NCBI GenBank assembly: GCA_903900335.1
Contig: CAIUMP010000062.1
Location: forward strand, 62,001 to 126,000
Source: an uncultured Ignavibacteriota bacterium
GTDB lineage: Bacteria > Bacteroidota > Ignavibacteria > Palsa-1295
DNA length: 64,000 nucleotides
Direction of reading: 5' to 3'
The translations under genes and the position numbers were made by a program. Every line of letters starts with the position of its first letter. Position 1 is the first letter of the stretch. The notes beneath the pieces were generated by a model. That model ran no database searches and was not told where the DNA came from. It saw only the letters and a list, made by a program, of their open reading frames with translations. Shown here piece after piece: positions 32,427 through 40,819 of this stretch.

Positions 32427-33506
32427 ATGAAAGCATACATCTCTAGTGCGATAGTGCTCTTCAGCCTGTACGCGCTCTGCGGGATGACGACAAGTTCTGC
32501 GCAATCCCCAACCTGTCGAGCGAGGACGCTCGACCTACGCGCTGGCACCAGCAATAGTACCCTACTGAGTGGCAGTATTACGTACAATCTGGATCCGAAC
32601 AATGATGTTTCCGTGAACACGGCTCCTTCATCCTCCTGTGGCGAAGGTAGCTCAATCCCGTATCATAAAGGAAGCAAAGGGTTTGCCTCCTTGAGTGCAG
32701 ATTCTGAGAGTCAGTCTACGCGGTTGTACAGATATGGGTCTTTGAATGCAAATTATAAACCAAACGCGATGAAGGCATACGATACACTCCGCCTTTACAT
32801 CGAGACTTGTGCTGCTCTTCCTTTGTCTGGGATGGCGTTTGGCGATTTGGGCACCGCAGTAGATATCATGAGCAGTTCATACTCCCGCTTTCTAACCTAT
32901 CGGGATTGGCTGAAATCCGTGCTCTATCTGAATAAGACAACAGACTATTATTGCTCGGACCTCGACGAAATAGAACATACCTTTGAGAAGTATTGGCCCT
33001 ATGATTACAACGCAGGTGTTGCCTTCATTGATTTCATCATTAGCACAGGTCGGTGTGGTGCTACCTTCGCTGATCTTGGTGCGACACGGGCGAAGCTTCG
33101 TCGCTTCCAGATTATGTTTTACCAAGATAGCGTGCATGATTCGCTTGCTACTCCTATCGATACCACCCTACCCTCTCTTCAGAGCATCGGGCTTGGTGTG
33201 TTATTGAGTGGTGTTCCAGAGGCTTATACTCCTCACCTTGGGCAGGAGATTATTTCATTCGCAGCGACGGAGAATCCTTTCCGTCGTGAGAATGAAATTA
33301 GCTTCGAACTGGGCGAGATTGATGCTGCTCAGATCGAAATCTTTGATCTGCTGGGGTCGAAAGTCTTTTCGAGCGAACGGAAAGTGTTCGTGGGCGGGGT
33401 TCATTCCATCCCGGTTGATATCAGTTCGGCTCCTTCCGGTACATACTATGCGCGCCTTACAACGGGGCATGGAGATACGCAAACGTTGAAGTTAGTGAAG
33501 AAATAG
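32427..33506 (+). CDS. Secreted protein with T9SS type A sorting domain, paralogue 2
   Basis: 359 residues. Signal peptide (to about residue 28, ALCGMTTSSAQ), then RARTLDLRA from the palindromic element. The central domain has AYDTLRLYIETCAALPLSGM and LPSLQSIGLGVLL, matching paralogue 1. The C-terminal sorting domain has ENPFRRENEISFELGE, AQIEIFDLLGSKVFSSE, APSGTYYARL and LKLVKK. ATG 32427 was chosen because the signal peptide begins there; the frame is open upstream but covers the promoter region. Exported by T9SS by inference. Divergent from paralogue 1 across about 256 bases. No catalytic motif recognised. Confidence 0.85.
   Translation: MKAYISSAIVLFSLYALCGMTTSSAQSPTCRARTLDLRAGTSNSTLLSGSITYNLDPNNDVSVNTAPSSSCGEGSSIPYHKGSKGFASLSADSESQSTRLYRYGSLNANYKPNAMKAYDTLRLYIETCAALPLSGMAFGDLGTAVDIMSSSYSRFLTYRDWLKSVLYLNKTTDYYCSDLDEIEHTFEKYWPYDYNAGVAFIDFIISTGRCGATFADLGATRAKLRRFQIMFYQDSVHDSLATPIDTTLPSLQSIGLGVLLSGVPEAYTPHLGQEIISFAATENPFRRENEISFELGEIDAAQIEIFDLLGSKVFSSERKVFVGGVHSIPVDISSAPSGTYYARLTTGHGDTQTLKLVKK
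32516..32543 (+). repeat. Palindromic element, copy in paralogue 2 coding sequence
   Basis: gtcgagcgaggacgctcgac followed by ctacgcgc; translated as RARTLDLRA immediately after the signal peptide. It shares a 27-base identity with the copy in paralogue 1. Confidence 0.8.
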
Positions 33507-33531
33507 CGAGAGCAAGCCCTTGCACCGCACC

Positions 33532-33570
33532 GCACAAGCCCGCTCCCATCCCGAGCGGGCTTGTGCGTTT
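33532..33570 (+). terminator. Terminator hairpin after T9SS paralogue 2
   Basis: A perfect 14-bp stem (33532-33545 with 33553-33566) with a 7-base loop, followed by gttt. It begins 26 bases after the stop codon; the T-tract is short. Confidence 0.8.
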
Positions 33571-33656
33571 CGGGAGTGCTGCTTGCCCCCGGCGTGCGGC
33601 ATGAAATTCTCGCTGGCAATGTTGGCCCAGGCTGTGGTACTATTAGAGGCATCTGT

Positions 33657-34514
33657 ATGAGCAATGAAGTAGAGGAGCAGCAGCCGGAATTTCAGCAGCC
33701 AGAGCCATCGGCCATGGCCGAGGCCACTCCGCACGCACATCCGGTTGCGCGGAGCCTTCGTCCCGTGGCGTTCTATCAGCGCCGCTGGGTGAAGGTTGCG
33801 GCGGTCTCGTTTGGTGCGTTCATCCTGCTCATAATTCTGCTGGATAATGTGATCATGCCGCTCTATGTCAAGCGCGGCTCTGTCGCCACGGTGCCGCAGG
33901 TGGTGGGGATGAAGAAGGATGATGCGAAGAAGAAGCTAAGCGATGCCGGATACGAGCCGGTGGAGTATGAAGTCCGCTTCGACGAAAAGGGAATCGAGGG
34001 CACGATCGTCCGCCAAACCCCGGAAGGCGGCGAGGAGACCAAGCCGGGCCGGAAGATCTATCTCATCATCTCCGGTGGCAAGGAGATGGCGGTCGTCCCC
34101 GATCTTCGTGGCCGCTCCCTCCGCGATGCCAAGATGATGCTCCTGAAAGCGAACATGACCGTCGGCAATATCGCCTATGGCTACACCGACAGCGCGGGGA
34201 ATGGTACGGTCTTTCAGCAAACTCCTCCGCCGGGCAGCAAGACAAGCGCGAGCACACAGGTGAGCGTCGTCGTTTCTCAAGGTCCCCTCGTTGGCCGTGT
34301 GCCCGTACCAGATGTGAAAAAGCTGACGCTGGCTCAGGCCATCGAAAAGCTGAAGAGCGTCAAATTGGAGTTGGGGAAGGTCACCTATCAGAATGGCTCG
34401 CCGGAGAGCAGCGTGCTCGATCAATATCCACAGCCGGGCGAGCTGGTCAATGAGGGAGCGACGATAGACGTCTTTGTTGCCAGAGGTGGCGAGGGTGCTC
34501 CGCCGGAGCATTGA
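33657..34514 (+). CDS. PASTA-domain membrane protein
   Basis: 285 residues. An acidic, Pro/Gln-rich cytoplasmic N-terminus is followed by one membrane helix (WVKVAAVSFGAFILLIILLD, about 45-64). Three extracytoplasmic PASTA domains follow (about 80-150, 151-220, 225-280), with VPQVVGMKKDDAKKKLSDAG, VPDLRGRSLRDAKMMLLKAN and VPDVKKLTLAQAIEKLKSVK each ending in a PxPG turn. PASTA domains bind peptidoglycan stem peptides or beta-lactams in other proteins, where they sit on Ser/Thr kinases or PBPs. Here there is no kinase or transpeptidase domain, so it is a stand-alone sensor or scaffold by inference. Confidence 0.9.
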   Translation: MSNEVEEQQPEFQQPEPSAMAEATPHAHPVARSLRPVAFYQRRWVKVAAVSFGAFILLIILLDNVIMPLYVKRGSVATVPQVVGMKKDDAKKKLSDAGYEPVEYEVRFDEKGIEGTIVRQTPEGGEETKPGRKIYLIISGGKEMAVVPDLRGRSLRDAKMMLLKANMTVGNIAYGYTDSAGNGTVFQQTPPPGSKTSASTQVSVVVSQGPLVGRVPVPDVKKLTLAQAIEKLKSVKLELGKVTYQNGSPESSVLDQYPQPGELVNEGATIDVFVARGGEGAPPEH

Positions 34515-34847
34515 TTGGATGAGTAGCGGCAACCGGTCCCACTGTTACCACCCCGGTCTCCCATTGTCATTCCCGCGAAAGCGGGAATCCATTTTCCGAA
34601 CGGCTGGATTCCCGCGTTCGCGGGAATGACAGTCTCGAAGCGATTCCAACTCGTAACTATCCTCCAAAAGGCCGTAGAAAATGGCAGGCGGTCGCCGGAT
34701 ACGTCGCGGTTGGCGCGAATCTGCCGGAATTGATGTTCCGCCTGTCGTTAGGAATAACTCATTGAGAAATCGTCTCGGAGCGACAATTTTCCCTCCCAGA
34801 AACGTCATCCTTCTGAATGGATCATTCCTGATACTTAACTACGCATA
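34515..34847. other. Intergenic region with dispersed repeat, no gene seen
   Basis: Contains the dispersed inverted repeat at 34565-34631. The remaining 215 bases show no coding frame with recognisable content; they should hold the rhomboid promoter, which was not identified. Confidence 0.55.
34565..34631. repeat. Inverted repeat, dispersed element copy 2
   Basis: Arms 34565-34591 and 34605-34631 are reverse complements in 26 of 27 positions. The left arm matches the left arm of the copy at 6363-6440, with a different spacer. Confidence 0.85.
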
Positions 34848-35852
34848 ATGGCCTGGAATCCTCAGCAGCAATATCAGCGACCGCAGCGGGGCGGTTTCTC
34901 GTTCTTTCCACCCGCGATCAAGTTCTTGCTCATGAGCAACGGCGCGATATTTCTCGCCGAGTTGCTCTTTGGTAGTTTCCACGCCGGGAATGGCCCGTCT
35001 CTTACGGAAAGCATCGTCGAGTACTTTGCCCTTTGGCCCATCGGCTCGGGGCATTTTTATCCGTGGCAATTCCTGAGCTACATGTTCCTGCATGATGGCT
35101 TCACGCACATCCTCTTCAACATGTTCGCGCTATGGATGTTCGGCGCGGAAGTGGAGACCACGATGGGCACGAAGAAATTCATGACCTACTATTTCCTCTG
35201 CGGTCTCGGCGGCGCTGTGGCGCATATGATCATGTCAGGGTTGATGGGTGCCGAGCAGGGTGGTCCGCTGTTGGGTGCCTCGGGTGCGATCTTCGGTGTG
35301 CTCGTTGCCTTCGGCTTGACCTTTCCAGATCGCTCAGTCTATTTCTTCCCATTGGTGTTCTTTCCCGTCAAGGCGAAGTACTTTGTCGGCTTCTACATCG
35401 CGCTTGAAGTCTATTCAACATATTCTTCGAACGACAACGTCAGCCATCTCGCGCATCTTGGCGGCGCAGTCACGGGCATACTCTTCTTGATCATCTCAAC
35501 AGGAGGCCGCATTCTCTCAACCAAACGGGCGGGGACAGGAGCGGCCACATCTTGGAATGGTGGGATACCACCAGTAGATAAGCCATCCGCGAATCCGTGG
35601 CGAGGCATGGGAGGCGGGATGTTCAACAAGAATCCACGCGGACAAAACCCCGTGGACGCAGAGTATCAAGACATTGACTCGCAGAATATCATCCAACATC
35701 CTGTTGCCGATGTGAAGCAGAGCCTGGTCATCACCCAGGAAGAAATTGACCGCATACTCGATAAGATCGCCGCAAGCGGATACCAGAACCTGACTACCCA
35801 AGAGCGCGACATTCTCTTCGAAGCGTCGCGGAGAATGGAAGAGCGGAAGTAA
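34848..35852 (+). CDS. Rhomboid family intramembrane serine protease
   Basis: 334 residues. About six membrane helices over residues 20-225. WQFLSYMFLHDGFTHILFNM is the L1/helix 2 signature with the HxxxN block. The catalytic Ser lies in LLGASGAIFGVL (GxSG) and the catalytic His in VSHLAHLGGAVTGILF. A C-terminal soluble helical extension (about 290-334, EEIDRILDKIAASGYQNLTT and QERDILFEASRRM) is seen in many Bacteroidota rhomboids (DUF6576-like). It cleaves membrane-spanning substrates within the bilayer. Its substrate is unknown. Confidence 0.93.
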   Translation: MAWNPQQQYQRPQRGGFSFFPPAIKFLLMSNGAIFLAELLFGSFHAGNGPSLTESIVEYFALWPIGSGHFYPWQFLSYMFLHDGFTHILFNMFALWMFGAEVETTMGTKKFMTYYFLCGLGGAVAHMIMSGLMGAEQGGPLLGASGAIFGVLVAFGLTFPDRSVYFFPLVFFPVKAKYFVGFYIALEVYSTYSSNDNVSHLAHLGGAVTGILFLIISTGGRILSTKRAGTGAATSWNGGIPPVDKPSANPWRGMGGGMFNKNPRGQNPVDAEYQDIDSQNIIQHPVADVKQSLVITQEEIDRILDKIAASGYQNLTTQERDILFEASRRMEERK

Positions 35853-35892
35853 TTCGGAAGAACGCCTGTTTTCGTCGCCAGAATCAATTATT

Positions 35893-37005
35893 ATGGATCT
35901 ATCACTACCACTCTATTCTGAAACACTGCTCGACGCACCCATCGAGCACACCCGCCGCAAATCGCGCCGGGTGATGATCGGTAACATCCCCGTCGGCGAC
36001 GGCGCGCCGATCAGCGTGCAATCCATGACCAAGACGAAGACGGGAGATGTTGATGCCACGGTCGCGCAAATCCATCGATTGGAAGAAGCTGGCTGCGATA
36101 TCGTCCGCGTGACGGTCAATGACTGGGAAGCAGCCGATGGTATCGCGGAGATCGTCCGGCAATCGAATATCCCCGTCGTTGCGGATATTCATATCAATCA
36201 CGTCTTCGCACTGAAGGCGATCGAAGCGAATGTCGCGAAGGTGCGGCTGAATCCGGGCAACATCGGTTCAATTGCGCGCATCCACGAAGTCCTCGCACAA
36301 GCGAAAGAGAAGCGCATTCCGATTCGTATTGGCGTTAACTCCGGCTCGCTCGAAAAGGATATTTTGGATAAGCACGGCTACCCGACCGCCGAGGCGCTGT
36401 TCGAATCCGCAATGCGGCATGTACAGATCTGCGAAGACTTTGGCTTCGAGGATGTGCTCATCAGCGTCAAGTCCACCGATGTGCGCCTGATGATCGACGC
36501 CTACAAGCTCGTCGCCGAGCGTACGGATTTCCCGCTACATCTTGGAGTTACCGAGGCGGGCACGACCCGGGTTGGCTCGATTAAATCCTCCGTCGGCATT
36601 GGCTCGTTGCTCTCACAGGGGATTGGCGACACAATCCGCGTTTCCCTCACGGACGAACCGGAAAAGGAGATCGAAGTTGGCAAGGAAATTTTGCGCACAC
36701 TCGGTTTGGCAACGCGCGCTGTCGAGATTATAGCGTGCCCGACCTGTGGCCGTTTGGACATCGATCTCTTCAAGGTTACTCGCGAACTGGAGGCCGCCGT
36801 TGCACATATCAAGAAGCCAGTGAAAATCGCGCTGCTCGGCTGCGTCGTCAACGGTCCCGGCGAAGCCAGCGAAGCGGACATCGGCATCGCAGCAGGGAAG
36901 GGCGTCGGCATTCTTTATCGCAAGGGCGTGATGATCAAGCGCATCCGCGAGGATGAGATCGTCGCGACGCTCCTCGAGGAAGTGGAGAATTTTCAACCGG
37001 CGTGA
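35893..37005 (+). CDS. ispG: 4-hydroxy-3-methylbut-2-en-1-yl diphosphate synthase
   Basis: 370 residues. ISVQSMTKTKTGDVDATVAQ, VVADIHINHVFALKAIEANV and KVRLNPGNIGS form the TIM-barrel part. The C-terminal cluster-binding domain has ACPTCGRLDIDL and GCVVNGPGEASEADIGIAAG, providing the 4Fe-4S cysteines. It is the penultimate enzyme of the MEP isoprenoid pathway. The length is that of the short bacterial form. The GNAT gene overlaps its stop by 4 bases. Confidence 0.97.
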   Translation: MDLSLPLYSETLLDAPIEHTRRKSRRVMIGNIPVGDGAPISVQSMTKTKTGDVDATVAQIHRLEEAGCDIVRVTVNDWEAADGIAEIVRQSNIPVVADIHINHVFALKAIEANVAKVRLNPGNIGSIARIHEVLAQAKEKRIPIRIGVNSGSLEKDILDKHGYPTAEALFESAMRHVQICEDFGFEDVLISVKSTDVRLMIDAYKLVAERTDFPLHLGVTEAGTTRVGSIKSSVGIGSLLSQGIGDTIRVSLTDEPEKEIEVGKEILRTLGLATRAVEIIACPTCGRLDIDLFKVTRELEAAVAHIKKPVKIALLGCVVNGPGEASEADIGIAAGKGVGILYRKGVMIKRIREDEIVATLLEEVENFQPA

Positions 37006-37556
37006 TCGAGATTCGCGAAGAACCCGCCACCCAGGAAGTCATCGCACGGTATTGCGAGGTACCGATAGCGTTTCTTGTGAATGCTCAGTTCGAACCCCAC
37101 CCAAGACCCGATGGCGGTTGGGATTTGCAGGAGCGGCCGGTTGCGGAGCCTTATACAAAAGATTACGATTACTACGAATGGGCATTAGACTTCGATCTTT
37201 CCAATTGTGCAATCCTCTCCGCGTTTGTTGGTGATCGACGAGTTGGCGGAGCACTCCTCGCGTTCAACACGCGGGGTATCCACTTGTTGGAAGGCCGAAG
37301 CGATCTAACGGTTCTCTGGGATCTTCGGGTTGCTCCGGAATTCCGACGGCACGGTATCGGCTCGATGCTCATTGAGCGAGCAGTGCAATGGGCACGGGAG
37401 AGAGGATGTCGTGAGTTGAAAATCGAGACGCAGAACATCAATGTCGCAGCGTGTAATTTCTATGCCAGGATGGGTTGCGAATTGCGGTTCGTTCGGGAAG
37501 GGATTTATCCTTCGATTCCGGATGAGATTCAGTTTTTGTGGTATCGAGAACTATAA
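37002..37556 (+). CDS. GNAT family N-acetyltransferase
   Basis: 184 residues from a GTG that overlaps the ispG stop (GTGA). The acetyl-CoA-binding signature is LWDLRVAPEFRRHGIGSMLI (V(A/R)PxxRxxGIG). It is followed by ELKIETQNINVAACNFYARM with the typical NxxAxxFYxxxG ending. The N-terminal half (about 1-75) is unlike standard small GNATs. The acceptor substrate is unknown. A downstream in-frame ATG is not needed because the family core is complete. Confidence 0.88.
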   Translation: MIEIREEPATQEVIARYCEVPIAFLVNAQFEPHPRPDGGWDLQERPVAEPYTKDYDYYEWALDFDLSNCAILSAFVGDRRVGGALLAFNTRGIHLLEGRSDLTVLWDLRVAPEFRRHGIGSMLIERAVQWARERGCRELKIETQNINVAACNFYARMGCELRFVREGIYPSIPDEIQFLWYREL

Positions 37557-37579
37557 GGCATCTGACTCGTTTTCAAAAC

Positions 37580-38362
37580 ATGTACCAACTCCTCACCATC
37601 ACCAAATCCCACCCCCTCGCGACGATCACCATGACGCGAGAGGAGAAGCGCAACGCACTCTCGCCAGAACTCATCGGCGAGCTTTCGCAGGCGTTCGATG
37701 AGCTTGCCGGAGATGAAGACGTGCGCGTCGTCATTCTCACGGGGCAGGGCAACACGTTCAGCGCCGGTGCCGATCTGGAGTACATCCAGAAGATCACCGA
37801 GTTCGGCCCGGAAGAGAATCTCGCCGATTCCCGCCGCCTCCGCGATCTGCTCTGGAAGATCTACACCTTCCCGCGTTTTACCATCGCGCAAGTCCACGGC
37901 GCGGCGCTTGCCGGTGGCTGCGGACTCGCCACCGTCTGCGATGTCATCTTCGCCGCAGACGATTCGAAATTCGGCTACACGGAAACCGGCATCGGATTTA
38001 TCCCCGCGCTCGTCTCCGTCTTCCTCGTTCGGAAGATAGGGGAGCAACATGCGCGTGAGTTACTGTTGAGTGCGCGGCGCATTACTGCTGAGGAGGCATA
38101 TTCGCTTGGTCTTGTGCAGTATGTCGTGCCGTGCGGCTCGCTCGCGGAGTCCGTGCAGGCTTATGCAATGCAGGTCTCGAAGAATTCTCCCTCGGCAATT
38201 GCTCTTACTAAATCGCTCATCGCGGCCCAACATGGCATGAGCCTGGAGGCAGGATTGGAATATGCTGCTTCCATGAACGCTCTGGCCCGCGGCACCGAAG
38301 ACACAAAGAAGGGGATTGCTGCGTTTCTCAATCGATCGTCAAAAGATTCTTCTAAATCTTAA
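37580..38362 (+). CDS. Enoyl-CoA hydratase/isomerase family protein
   Basis: 260 residues. REEKRNALSPELIGELSQAF and VVILTGQGNTFSAGADLEYI form the crotonase N-core, with the oxyanion-hole GADL and AALAGGCGLATVCDVIFAAD. The catalytic Glu is expected in YTETGIGFIPALV (E of TETGIG). Likely to hydrate or isomerise acyl-CoA in fatty- or amino-acid degradation (a methylglutaconyl-CoA hydratase-like role is possible). ATG 37580 was chosen because the upstream in-frame extension overlaps the GNAT gene and is not homologous. Confidence 0.9.
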   Translation: MYQLLTITKSHPLATITMTREEKRNALSPELIGELSQAFDELAGDEDVRVVILTGQGNTFSAGADLEYIQKITEFGPEENLADSRRLRDLLWKIYTFPRFTIAQVHGAALAGGCGLATVCDVIFAADDSKFGYTETGIGFIPALVSVFLVRKIGEQHARELLLSARRITAEEAYSLGLVQYVVPCGSLAESVQAYAMQVSKNSPSAIALTKSLIAAQHGMSLEAGLEYAASMNALARGTEDTKKGIAAFLNRSSKDSSKS

Positions 38363-38373
38363 CTACCGTTCTC

Positions 38374-39048
38374 ATGGTCAAGATTCTCGTTCTACTTCTC
38401 CTCGCGCCGATGGCCGCCTTTTCCCAACACGTAACAGAGGATCGCGGGGCAGCCGCTGATCCGCTGAAACTGGGCACGACCTTCGTTAATGTTTACTATG
38501 TCACCGATTCTGCAGATGCGCTCGTGCAGAATAGCGCTGTCGATGCCGACGTGCCCGGTGACGACACGCAGGTGGTCGTTAGGACAGGTGCACATCTGTA
38601 TGGTCGGCAGGACTGCACTGTCCTTACTGGACCGAACCACGGCGATAGCAACGTCTACTTCTTCGCGAAAAATGGCGATCTCTACCTCCTCAACACGAAC
38701 CACCCAGGGAAGTGGGAGTACCTTCCATTTGGATTGAAGCAGGGAAAAGTGATGAAGACCGATCCTGTCCTCGATACTGGAACGGCACTCGGGCATCATT
38801 ATGAGATGATGGATCACCGCGAACTTTCCGTCATTGGCCACGAGAAGGTGACGCTCGATGGCAAAAATTATGATTGTATCAAACTTCTGCTCGTGGAAGT
38901 GAAGGTTTTTGAAGGGAAGGAATATCGAAACGGTACTACGTATTGGTACTCACCGGATATTCGCTACTTCATCCGCGCAAAGTTTGGCTGGGGTGGGAAG
39001 TACTTTCTGAACCAGAAGATCGCCGTTTATAAGCCAAAGCAGGGATGA
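38374..39048 (+). CDS. Secreted protein of unknown function
   Basis: 224 residues. The N-terminal MVKILVLLLLAPMAAFSQ is a signal peptide. The mature domain is rich in beta-strand-like patches and ends with YYFI-type segments (RYFIRAKFGWGGKYFLNQKI). Its length and SIGHEKVTLDGKNYDCIKLL followed by TTYWYSPDIRYFIRAKFGW resemble DUF3108-like periplasmic proteins, but I cannot confirm that. It follows the enoyl-CoA hydratase by 11 bases on the same strand and is convergent with the Asp-box protein. Confidence 0.65.
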   Translation: MVKILVLLLLAPMAAFSQHVTEDRGAAADPLKLGTTFVNVYYVTDSADALVQNSAVDADVPGDDTQVVVRTGAHLYGRQDCTVLTGPNHGDSNVYFFAKNGDLYLLNTNHPGKWEYLPFGLKQGKVMKTDPVLDTGTALGHHYEMMDHRELSVIGHEKVTLDGKNYDCIKLLLVEVKVFEGKEYRNGTTYWYSPDIRYFIRAKFGWGGKYFLNQKIAVYKPKQG

Positions 39049-39061
39049 GCTCTGCTTATTG

Positions 39062-40630
39062 CTATCGCAGAAACAAAAATTTCCAAGACCATGCCGCACC
39101 TCGTTCCTCGTCAAGGATTGTGATCAAATACGGCCCGTTTGACAAATTTGTATAGAGCGGGATGCGGTGTTTACCAGCATCGAATTTTCCTCTATACTTT
39201 GGCCCACACTTCCTTCCGAGCGCATCGAATACCTCAATCGTGAGACGTGCTGAAGCGGGAAGGACAAGTTCGAGTCCTAACGGGCAACTTGTATTGACCC
39301 TAAGTTGGGTCGGATTCTCGTCTTCGGTCATCCTTACGCCTGATGCTCCCGCATCGGCAGTATCAAACACGAGAGCGGCCCATATCGAGGTCTTGTTCTT
39401 ATCTGCACGCGTCCAGATCGGGACGACGTGACGGTTGTAGGCTGCAACGGAAATATAATCACCGAGGAAAGCACCATTCCCTGGATAGAATTGCGATTCA
39501 CTCACCTTGCTTGTTGTGAAACTGCCGCCGCCGTCTGTCGAGCAAGCGAGATAGACGTCGGTTGAATATCCATTCTCGGGGTGCATGGAGTAGTAGGCAA
39601 CAAACAGGTGCCCGGTTATCGGATCAACGGCCAAGGTGGGGAAGAGATGCTGCGCTGTGTCTGCACTGGTCAGATTCTGCGGTTGGCTCCATGTTTGGCC
39701 GCCGTCAGCCGAGCAGATGAAGTAGGCGTCGGGTACGCCGTGCCGGGTGGATGACCGATCATCCACTTCGCCCCAAAGGACATAGATTCGGCCCTTGAAA
39801 CTTGCAGAAAACTGATCGCAGACGGCAACCGGTATTCCATTGGCTCGGAATATCCGCTTCTCCGTAATATTCCATCCGCCTGGCTGTACGGCAATCACCT
39901 TATCCCGGCCAAAGGTCACGCCGCCGTCCAAGGACTTATCAAAAAAGATAGTGTCGCGCGCGGACCACACGATGTAAAGTTCTCCGTTCGGACCGAACGC
40001 CGGGACAGCGCCTTCTGCGGTGTTGCTGCTGTCTAAGCAGTCACCACCTGCGTCATCTACGCGAACGGGCGTGCTCCATGTTAGTCCCCGGTCATGCGAA
40101 ATCGAGCAGAGGATGCGTGATGTATCGCTGTTCTTGCGGCTGTTGTAATGATCGAATCGTGTCCAGGCAAGTGCAAGAGTGTTTCCAGATCCTGCTCGTT
40201 TGTCCACGGCCAGAGTTGGTTTGTCTTGTACTCCTGCTTCTAGACCAACAGTTGCTCCGGTATCGAAACTCATGCCGCCGTCCCTCGAGCGGCTGATGCC
40301 TATCCCGGTACCAAGGCTTGCAAAGTACAAGTTACTTTCATCATCAAAGGCAAGCGAGGGGTCGCAGCCGCTGCCGAAGTCTGTGCGGAGCATCGCGCTT
40401 GCCCATGTCTGACCGCCGTCCGATGAGGTATAGAGCCATTGCGCATTCGAACCAGCGACGATCGCGAGTGGATTGCGCGGGTTGATCGCGATACTAACTT
40501 CACATGGACTATACCGCGACACCGTATCGGCAGAAACGTGGACGTTTTGGGGTTGCGACTGAGCTGTTGCAGTGAAGCAGAAAATCACGATCAGCGCAGA
40601 AAGCCTATGGCAGGAAAAGGAAGTAAACAT
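39062..40630 (-). CDS. Secreted Asp-box repeat (sialidase-like fold) protein with T9SS-type sorting domain
   Basis: 522 residues. A signal peptide (to about residue 25) is followed by at least six Asp-box (SxDxGxTW) units: SSDGGQTW, SRDGGMSF, SHDRGLTW, SLDGGVTF, SADGGQTW and STDGGGSF. These mark a six-bladed beta-propeller of the sialidase/exo-alpha-sialidase fold. The C-terminus has the T9SS type A layout: ENPTQLRVNTSCPLG, LTIEVFDALGRK, LSNGPYLITI. The catalytic arginine triad and nucleophile of true sialidases could not be placed, so enzymatic activity is uncertain. Start ATG 40630 (MFTSFSCHRLSAL) is preferred over the more distant 40660. Confidence 0.8.
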   Translation of the reverse strand: MFTSFSCHRLSALIVIFCFTATAQSQPQNVHVSADTVSRYSPCEVSIAINPRNPLAIVAGSNAQWLYTSSDGGQTWASAMLRTDFGSGCDPSLAFDDESNLYFASLGTGIGISRSRDGGMSFDTGATVGLEAGVQDKPTLAVDKRAGSGNTLALAWTRFDHYNSRKNSDTSRILCSISHDRGLTWSTPVRVDDAGGDCLDSSNTAEGAVPAFGPNGELYIVWSARDTIFFDKSLDGGVTFGRDKVIAVQPGGWNITEKRIFRANGIPVAVCDQFSASFKGRIYVLWGEVDDRSSTRHGVPDAYFICSADGGQTWSQPQNLTSADTAQHLFPTLAVDPITGHLFVAYYSMHPENGYSTDVYLACSTDGGGSFTTSKVSESQFYPGNGAFLGDYISVAAYNRHVVPIWTRADKNKTSIWAALVFDTADAGASGVRMTEDENPTQLRVNTSCPLGLELVLPASARLTIEVFDALGRKCGPKYRGKFDAGKHRIPLYTNLSNGPYLITILDEERGAAWSWKFLFLR

Positions 40631-40819
40631 TATGGTCTGCGAATAATGGGGCAGGAACACGCCTCCTGCCTAAAAGTCGCTCGGGGGGCACATCCTTCCA
40701 TTTCTGCTTTTCCCTCAATCGGGACTATTTCTTCTAATTGTGACACATCGGTAGCCCCACCGTCCCTCGCATCGCGATTGGATACTGGTGAGGCCACTAA
40801 CGTAACGTCATAATCCGAA

